Assembly (NCBI GenBank): GCA_035763805.1
Contig: DASUAL010000027.1
Coordinates: 3,675 to 67,674 of the forward strand
Direction of reading: 5' to 3'
DNA length: 64,000 bases
Source: DASUAL01 sp035763805
GTDB taxonomy: Bacteria; Gemmatimonadota; Gemmatimonadetes; Gemmatimonadales; GWC2-71-9
Shown here: positions 59,344 through 64,000 of the stretch, in pieces
How positions within the stretch are numbered: the first letter of the stretch is position 1
Layout: every line of letters starts with the position of its first letter
Notes under the pieces: generated by a model
Database searches by the model: none
The model's input: only the letters and a program-made list of their open reading frames with translations
Told to the model about the DNA's origin: nothing
Made by a program: the position numbers and the translations under genes

Positions 59344-60905
59344 CGCGGCCGCGACTCCTCGACCAGCCGCTGGAACCGCGGGTGGGAGCGCAAGGCGTCG
59401 AATACCGGCAAGCGCAAGAAATACGATAAGAACCAGCCCCGCGGTTTCACCTCTTCCAGCACGTCGATCGCGCGCTCGCGGCGTCTGGCAGCCACAAAGG
59501 CGGAGCTCAGCCAGTGTCCCTCGATCGCGCCGAGAACGGGAGGATTTCCAGCCCCGGCCATAACGCTGTCGATGCGAGCTCCGGCTGCGAGCGTGTCGCC
59601 CTCGTATGCCTCAACCGCAGCCAGCGCCGCTTGGCCAACACGTCCCGCGCCGAGGCGGATGGCGGTCTCGGCATCTGCTCGCGCCCGAATGGTCTCTCCG
59701 AGCAGCAGGTGAGTCCTCGCGCGGGCGGCATAGCCGTAGGCGAACCCGGGATCGACCTGCAAGGCGCTGTCCTGCCAAAGGCGGGCCTCCGCAGGGCGTC
59801 GATAAATGAGCATCAGGGTGGCGAGTTGCGCTAGCGTGATCGCCCGCTCGGGCTCGAGCGCCAGCGCGTGCCGGTACGCCGCTGAAGCGGCGGAATCTTC
59901 CTCGAGCGCGACGAGGATCTGCCCATACTGGTGATACGCCTCCGCGTTACCGGTGTCCAGGACGATTCCACGCTCCAGCGCGTCCTTGGAGTGCGTCAGG
60001 CTCGTCGGATCCCGTTGCGCCAAGAGATACCCTCGCGCCATCCACGCGTCCGAAGCGGTGGAATCGAGCAGAGTGGCGCTGTCCGCGGCCCGAAGTCCCT
60101 CGGCGAGCAGGCTCTCCGTGGGCAGGCTCGGATGCTCCCACCCCCAGTCGAGGAACAGCGCGTAGGCGTACGCGGTCCGTGCCAGCGCGCGGGGAAACGC
60201 CGCGTCCAGCCGCGTCGCGTCCTCGTACTCCTCGATCGCCCGAGCCGCCGCCCGTGGCGTCCGCTGGGCGAGCAGGTGGTTGCCTCTGAGGAAGTGGTCG
60301 TACGCCTCGGAGCTTCGAGTGGAACGGGCCGCGAGCGCCGCGCGCTCGGCCGGGAACAGTCTTCCCGCGATCGCGGTGGCCACGGACCGGGCGACGTCCT
60401 CTTGGATGGCGAGGAGATCGACATCCGTCCGGTCGTACTGCTCGCCCCAGATCCCTACGCCGCTCGCGGTTCGCACGAGTTCCACTGCCACTCGCACGCG
60501 CTCTCGCGAGCGCCGCACGCTCCCGCTCACCAGGTGCGCCACGCTCAGCGCTCGGCCCAGCGATGTAGGATCGAGGGAGGTGCCCCGGTACCGCTGGGTC
60601 GCGGTGCGAGACTTCACGGCGAGTCGCTCGATTTGTCGGAGGCGCGCGATAAGCTCCTCCGTCAGCCCATCGGCCAGATACTCGTCCGCCGTGTCGCGCG
60701 ACAGGTTATCGAAGTAGAGCACCGCGACGCTGGTGGGCGCAGGAGTTGCGACGCGTGGCGGTTGAGGCCGGCACGGCGGCGGGGAGCCGTCGGGGCATTG
60801 CACGACGGCAGACAGGTGGACGGGGAGACCGGCGGACAGAAGGCCTGCTATCACCGCGACCCGCCGTCCTCCTGTCCGCCAGACCGCCCGCCCGCCGGCT
60901 TTCAT
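59340..60905 (-). CDS. FlgO/TolB-like + TPR secreted protein (paralogue 2)
   Basis: A 521-residue protein from the ATG at 60905, colinear with the neighbour at 57808: signal peptide, CPDGSPPPCRPQP segment, FlgO-like domain (VAVLYFDNLSRDTADEYLADGLTEELIARL, LSVAHLVSGSVRRSRERVRVAVELV) and a TPR array (AEAYHQYGQILVALEEDSAASAAYRHALALEPERAI). Tandem duplication of the gene is evident. Its signal region is also encoded by an inverted octamer repeat of a different sequence. It lies 12 bases after the kinase-SUMF1 gene, so all are probably one operon. Confidence 0.78.
   Translation of the reverse strand: MKAGGRAVWRTGGRRVAVIAGLLSAGLPVHLSAVVQCPDGSPPPCRPQPPRVATPAPTSVAVLYFDNLSRDTADEYLADGLTEELIARLRQIERLAVKSRTATQRYRGTSLDPTSLGRALSVAHLVSGSVRRSRERVRVAVELVRTASGVGIWGEQYDRTDVDLLAIQEDVARSVATAIAGRLFPAERAALAARSTRSSEAYDHFLRGNHLLAQRTPRAAARAIEEYEDATRLDAAFPRALARTAYAYALFLDWGWEHPSLPTESLLAEGLRAADSATLLDSTASDAWMARGYLLAQRDPTSLTHSKDALERGIVLDTGNAEAYHQYGQILVALEEDSAASAAYRHALALEPERAITLAQLATLMLIYRRPAEARLWQDSALQVDPGFAYGYAARARTHLLLGETIRARADAETAIRLGAGRVGQAALAAVEAYEGDTLAAGARIDSVMAGAGNPPVLGAIEGHWLSSAFVAARRRERAIDVLEEVKPRGWFLSYFLRLPVFDALRSHPRFQRLVEESRPR
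60804..60899. repeat. Octamer palindrome, variant type, in a signal peptide region (copy D)
   Basis: GGCGGACAG at 60831-60839 pairs perfectly with CTGTCCGCC at 60872-60880. The arms contain units such as GGTGGACG and GGGAGACC, a GGNNGACN octamer instead of GGNTAGNC. As in copies A and C, the arms surround the hydrophobic core of a signal peptide. Confidence 0.7.
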
Positions 60906-60916
60906 CAAGGCCTTAA

Positions 60917-62506
60917 CTAACGCCGTCCGCGGGCGAGCGGCTGCACGCAGCGGAACCCGGTATTGAAAACGGCGCTCCGGCGGTCCGGAATGGCGGCGCG
61001 ATAGAACGCGGCGGCGTTCGCCGGCGGCGTGTTGAACGCCCCTCCTTTGATCACGTGCCCAAGCTTACCTTGCGGTGCGGTTGCCGTCGTGGCGGTCCAC
61101 TCCCATGCGTTGCCCACCATGTCCACTGCCCCGACCCACGATCTGCCGAGCGGAAACGCGCCGATGGGTGCGAGGGTATCCGTGGCCCGGGCCGCGTTCG
61201 CCCGGCCGGGTAGCCAGTCGTTTCCCCAGGGATACTGACGGGCGTCTGGGCCACGCGCCGCCGCCTCCCACTCGGCCTCGGTCGGGAGTCGCGCCGCCGA
61301 GTCACGCCACCGGCAGAACGCCTGGGCCTCGGCGGAGAGGACCCCGGTGACGGGCCAGCTCTCCGGCGGACGGACTTGCCAGGGCGCTGGCGCGCCGCCG
61401 GCTCGCATGAATCCCTCGTAGGCAGAGACGGTCACTTCGGTGGAGTCGATGTAGAAGGAGTCGAGCGAGGCGAGCGCCGCGTCCCGCCCGCCGCCCACGA
61501 CATACTGGCCGCCGGGCACGAGCACCGTACCGGTCGGTGGCTGAGCGGTTCCGGAGCCCCAGGGCGGCCGCGTCGCCGTCCAAACGGCTGCAGCGAGAGC
61601 CGCGATACCGATACCCGCCAGGGCCGCGCGGCGGGGCCACGGTCCCGACCACGCCGGCCGCACTGCGGTCGGCCGGACGAGCATGTCCACGAACGCGCGA
61701 GCCGACGATGGCCGGTCGGTCGGGAGCTTCGCCAGGCCTGCGCGGACGGCGCGCTCGATGTGAGGCTGGACGTCGGGCCGAACGGTCCGGATCGGGCGCG
61801 GCCGCTCGGTGAGCACGCGGGCCAGGACCGCCTGGGCGGTATGCCCCGTGAAGGGCGGCTCGCCGGCGAGCATCTCGTACAGCACTGCCGCCAGCGCGTA
61901 AACGTCTGTGCGCCCGTCGAGGCGCTCCGAGCCGCTCGCCTGCTCCGGGCTCATGTACTGCACGGTGCCCACCGATACGCCAGTCGCCGTCAGGCTATCC
62001 CCCGCCGGGCCCGCGACCGCCTTGGCGATCCCGAAGTCGGCGACCAGAGCGTGCCCACCTGACAGCAGGATGTTCTCGGGTTTCACGTCGCGATGGAGAA
62101 TCCCTCGCTCGTGCGCGTACTGGAGGGCGTCGCTCACCTCCGCCGCGATGCGGAGCGCTTCATCGACCGGGAGCGGGCCTTCCCGACGGAGGCGGTCTGC
62201 GAGCGACTCTCCCTCCACGTACTCCATGGCGTAGTACAGCAGTCCGTCGGCCTCGTCGGCCTCGAACAGCGGCACGATGTGCGGGTGGGAGAGCTGGGCC
62301 TCGACCTGAACCTCACGCCGGAAGCGGTCAGCTCCGAGGTACTGGCGCGTCTCGGGCGGCAGGACCTTGATCGCGACCTGCCGCCCCAGCTTCAGGTCGG
62401 TGGCGAGGTAGACGGCCGCCATGCCGCCGTGGCCCAACTCGCGCACCAAGCTGTAGCGGCCCGCGAGGGCGCGGGCCAGGCGGTTGAACAGGGGGTCGAC
62501 AGTCAT
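60917..62506 (-). CDS. Ser/Thr kinase fused to a SUMF1/FGE-like domain
   Basis: A 529-residue protein. Residues about 15-280 are a PknB-type kinase (LGHGGMAAVYLA, VAIKVLP, HRDVKPENILL, DFGIAKA, GTVQYMSPEQASG). A span (RRAALAGIGIAALAAAVWTA) is near residue 300. Residues about 325-525 form a formylglycine-generating-enzyme-like sulfatase-modifying domain: VLVPGGQYVVGGG, RLPTEAEWEAAARG, YPWGND, DMVGNAWEWT and a final NTGFRCV. The paired catalytic cysteines of true FGE are not visible, so this domain is more likely a ligand-binding sensor outside the membrane. Confidence 0.9.
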   Translation of the reverse strand: MTVDPLFNRLARALAGRYSLVRELGHGGMAAVYLATDLKLGRQVAIKVLPPETRQYLGADRFRREVQVEAQLSHPHIVPLFEADEADGLLYYAMEYVEGESLADRLRREGPLPVDEALRIAAEVSDALQYAHERGILHRDVKPENILLSGGHALVADFGIAKAVAGPAGDSLTATGVSVGTVQYMSPEQASGSERLDGRTDVYALAAVLYEMLAGEPPFTGHTAQAVLARVLTERPRPIRTVRPDVQPHIERAVRAGLAKLPTDRPSSARAFVDMLVRPTAVRPAWSGPWPRRAALAGIGIAALAAAVWTATRPPWGSGTAQPPTGTVLVPGGQYVVGGGRDAALASLDSFYIDSTEVTVSAYEGFMRAGGAPAPWQVRPPESWPVTGVLSAEAQAFCRWRDSAARLPTEAEWEAAARGPDARQYPWGNDWLPGRANAARATDTLAPIGAFPLGRSWVGAVDMVGNAWEWTATTATAPQGKLGHVIKGGAFNTPPANAAAFYRAAIPDRRSAVFNTGFRCVQPLARGRR

Positions 62507-62575
62507 GACCGGGTGTAAGTCGCAATCACAATGCCCCTTGCATCACCCGGTCGCAAGCAAGTCCTGTGTGCTTAA

Positions 62576-63421
62576 CTACCCCACCGCGAACGGCAGCAGC
62601 GCCGCCCGGGTCTCGCCTGCCGTCTGCCAGCGCTCGTCGCGGGCCTTGGCCAGCGCGCGGGCGATAACCGCCGCGAGCTCCTTCGGCACCTCGCGCCTCA
62701 ACCCCCGGATGTCGGGCGGCTTCTGGTGCCGCTGCATCTCGAGCACTGCGGCCGCGCTCACCGAAGAGAAAGGCGGCCTGCCCGCCAGGGACTCGAACAG
62801 CACGACGCCGAGCGAATACACATCCGTGCGGCCGTCTACGTCGGGGTGGCCGGCCGCCTGTTCCGGGCTCATGTACTCCTCGGTCCCCACGACGAACCCG
62901 CTGCGCGTCACGCGGTCGTCCCCGGAGCTCGCCACGGCGCGCGCGATGCCGAGATCCACAAGCACCGCGCCCTCCGGGGACAGTACGATGTTGTCCGGCT
63001 TGATGTCGCGGTGGGCGATGCCCCGAGCGTGCGCGTGGTCGAGCGCGTCGAGCACGTCGCATGCGATGCGGGCAGCACGTGGGATCGCCAGCCGCTGCTC
63101 GCGCCGCAGGGCCTGGCGTAGGCTCTCGCCCGGGACGTACGGCATCACGTACCACAGCAGGTAGTCGGTTTCGCCGCTGTCGATCAGGCGCGCGATGTGG
63201 GGATGGTCGAGCTGGGCGGCGTAGCGGATCTCGCGCAGGAACCGGTCGGCGGCGACCGACACGGCGAGCTCAGGATGAAGGACCTTGATAGCGACCTTCC
63301 CGCCGCTTTGGTCGTACGCGCCGAAGATGGACGCGTTGCCGCCCCGGCCCACCGCCGTGATCACGGTGTAGCGGTCGCCCAGCGCCTTGCGGACCCGTTC
63401 GATCAGGTCGCGGGAGGGCAT
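62576..63421 (-). CDS. Short Ser/Thr protein kinase without sensor domain
   Basis: A 281-residue kinase that is catalytic domain only. The glycine loop VGRGGNASIFGAYD, VAIKVL, HRDIKPDNIVL near residue 138 and GTEEYMSPEQAAG near 177 are present. The metal-binding DFG is DLG (LVDLGIARA), a tolerated substitution. There is no membrane span, so it is cytosolic, unlike the neighbouring kinases. The 69-base gap to the next gene holds a GACCGGGTG/CACCCGGTC inverted pair. Confidence 0.87.
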   Translation of the reverse strand: MPSRDLIERVRKALGDRYTVITAVGRGGNASIFGAYDQSGGKVAIKVLHPELAVSVAADRFLREIRYAAQLDHPHIARLIDSGETDYLLWYVMPYVPGESLRQALRREQRLAIPRAARIACDVLDALDHAHARGIAHRDIKPDNIVLSPEGAVLVDLGIARAVASSGDDRVTRSGFVVGTEEYMSPEQAAGHPDVDGRTDVYSLGVVLFESLAGRPPFSSVSAAAVLEMQRHQKPPDIRGLRREVPKELAAVIARALAKARDERWQTAGETRAALLPFAVG

Positions 63422-63444
63422 CCCCGCCTACCCTGTGCCGCGGA

Positions 63445-64000
63445 TCAGATCGTGAGCCAGCACCATTCCTTGGTCAGCGCCGTCCTGTTCATCTGCACAC
63501 CGCGGCCCTTCGTGATCAGCAGGTTGTTCGAGTGGTTGTAGCCGTACCCGCCGGCGGGGTCGTACAGCCCCGGCTCGTTCGAGAACATCATCCCCTCTGC
63601 GAGCACCGTGGCGTCCCCGAGCGAGACGTAAGGCTTCTGGTGACCTTCCATCCCGGCGCCGTGAGCCGGGCGGTGGTACACGAACCGCTCGAGCCCGGCG
63701 CGCCGCGCGATCTCATGCACCTTGCTGGCGACAGTGCGACACTCCACGCCGGCCTTCGAGTACTCTTGCTGCGCCAGCGTCATCTCGGTGTGCACGTCCC
63801 ACATCTTCTTCTGCGCGTCCGTCATCGGCGCGATGTGACAGGCGCGATAGCCTTCGCCGCCGTAGCCGCCGATCCGCACCATGATGCCCGAAAACTGGAT
63901 CGCGTCGCCCCGCCGAATCTTCGAATGGAAGAACTGGTTGGGGTGCGGGTAAGCCGTCCCGACGCCGGTGCGGCATCCCACGGAGACGTCCACGCCAACC
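63445..64000 (-). CDS. M24-family metallopeptidase, Xaa-Pro aminopeptidase-like (5' part cut off)
   Basis: The C-terminal 185 residues of a creatinase/aminopeptidase-fold protein; the frame runs off the right edge. Visible are GVGTAYPHPNQFFHSKIRRGDAIQFSG, GYGGEGYRACHIAP, RFVYHRPAHGAGMEGHQKPY (metal-ligand and catalytic histidines) and MMFSNEPGLYDPAGGYGYNHSNNLLIT (metal-ligand glutamate). The family hydrolyses X-Pro peptides or related C-N bonds with two metal ions. The exact substrate class cannot be told from this part. Confidence 0.85.
   Translation of the reverse strand, partial: VGVDVSVGCRTGVGTAYPHPNQFFHSKIRRGDAIQFSGIMVRIGGYGGEGYRACHIAPMTDAQKKMWDVHTEMTLAQQEYSKAGVECRTVASKVHEIARRAGLERFVYHRPAHGAGMEGHQKPYVSLGDATVLAEGMMFSNEPGLYDPAGGYGYNHSNNLLITKGRGVQMNRTALTKEWCWLTI

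Noticed and set aside
62507..62575. GACCGGGTG/CACCCGGTC inverted pair between two kinase genes as a terminator or operator
   Set aside because: The arms are 28 bases apart with no T-run, so neither a terminator nor a specific operator can be claimed.

Overview
The window is a stretch of bacterial chromosome with roughly two-thirds GC or more by eye and very tight gene packing (many 1-8 base start/stop overlaps, often GTGA). Protein style points to Gemmatimonadota: a GWxTD-domain protein, paired FlgO/TolB-like TPR proteins, many Ser/Thr kinases, and signal peptides written in G-rich octamer repeats. That assignment is inference from gene content; no rRNA gene is present. No prophage, insertion sequence, CRISPR array or tRNA gene was seen, and no gap over 300 bases lacks a gene (the one long non-coding stretch is the RNase P RNA).

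Layout. 1-14 kb is a rightward housekeeping run: partial YdcF-like protein, Nudix hydrolase, ECF sigma factor with its anti-sigma factor, holA, a SPOR-domain protein, mutS, a TonB-domain lipoprotein, a cystathionine beta-synthase-like enzyme, ddl, a rhomboid protease, a GWxTD protein and a predicted metalloprotease. 14.2-43.9 kb is a nearly continuous methylotrophy island: fae, mtdB, methanofuran/methanopterin biosynthesis genes (mfnF, mfnD, two further ATP-grasp ligases, mfnE, mfnB, a PTPS homologue, pcd, a DHPS-like protein, pabB/pabA, DUF447, DUF1464, mptG), a ferredoxin with its NADP reductase, a five-subunit formylmethanofuran dehydrogenase/formyltransferase set (fwdD-like, fhcB, fhcA, fhcC, fhcD), mch, and a lanthanide-type methanol dehydrogenase operon (xoxF, xoxJ, xoxG and a secreted pentapeptide-repeat protein). 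43.9-52 kb is the origin region: doxX-like, mnmE, yidC, yidD, rnpA and rpmH run left; dnaA and dnaN run right, with a candidate oriC between them; mtgA follows. 52-64 kb holds four Ser/Thr kinases, two paralogous FlgO/TPR proteins, secreted proteins of unknown role, the RNase P RNA gene and a partial M24 peptidase.

How it works together. XoxF would oxidise methanol in the periplasm and pass electrons to XoxG. Formaldehyde is condensed with tetrahydromethanopterin by Fae, oxidised by MtdB, hydrolysed by Mch, and transferred to methanofuran by FhcD. The main point of interest is the end of the route. FhcB keeps all four [4Fe-4S] cysteines and the metal-ligand cysteine of archaeal tungsten/molybdenum formylmethanofuran dehydrogenases, a FwdD-like pterin-binding subunit precedes it, and a ferredoxin and ferredoxin-NADP reductase lie directly upstream. 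This suggests true oxidation of formyl-methanofuran to CO2 with electrons going to ferredoxin/NADP, rather than hydrolysis to free formate as known for Methylorubrum Fhc. A second independent novelty is a family of imperfect palindromes built from octamers, found in three signal-peptide coding regions and in frame inside pabB.
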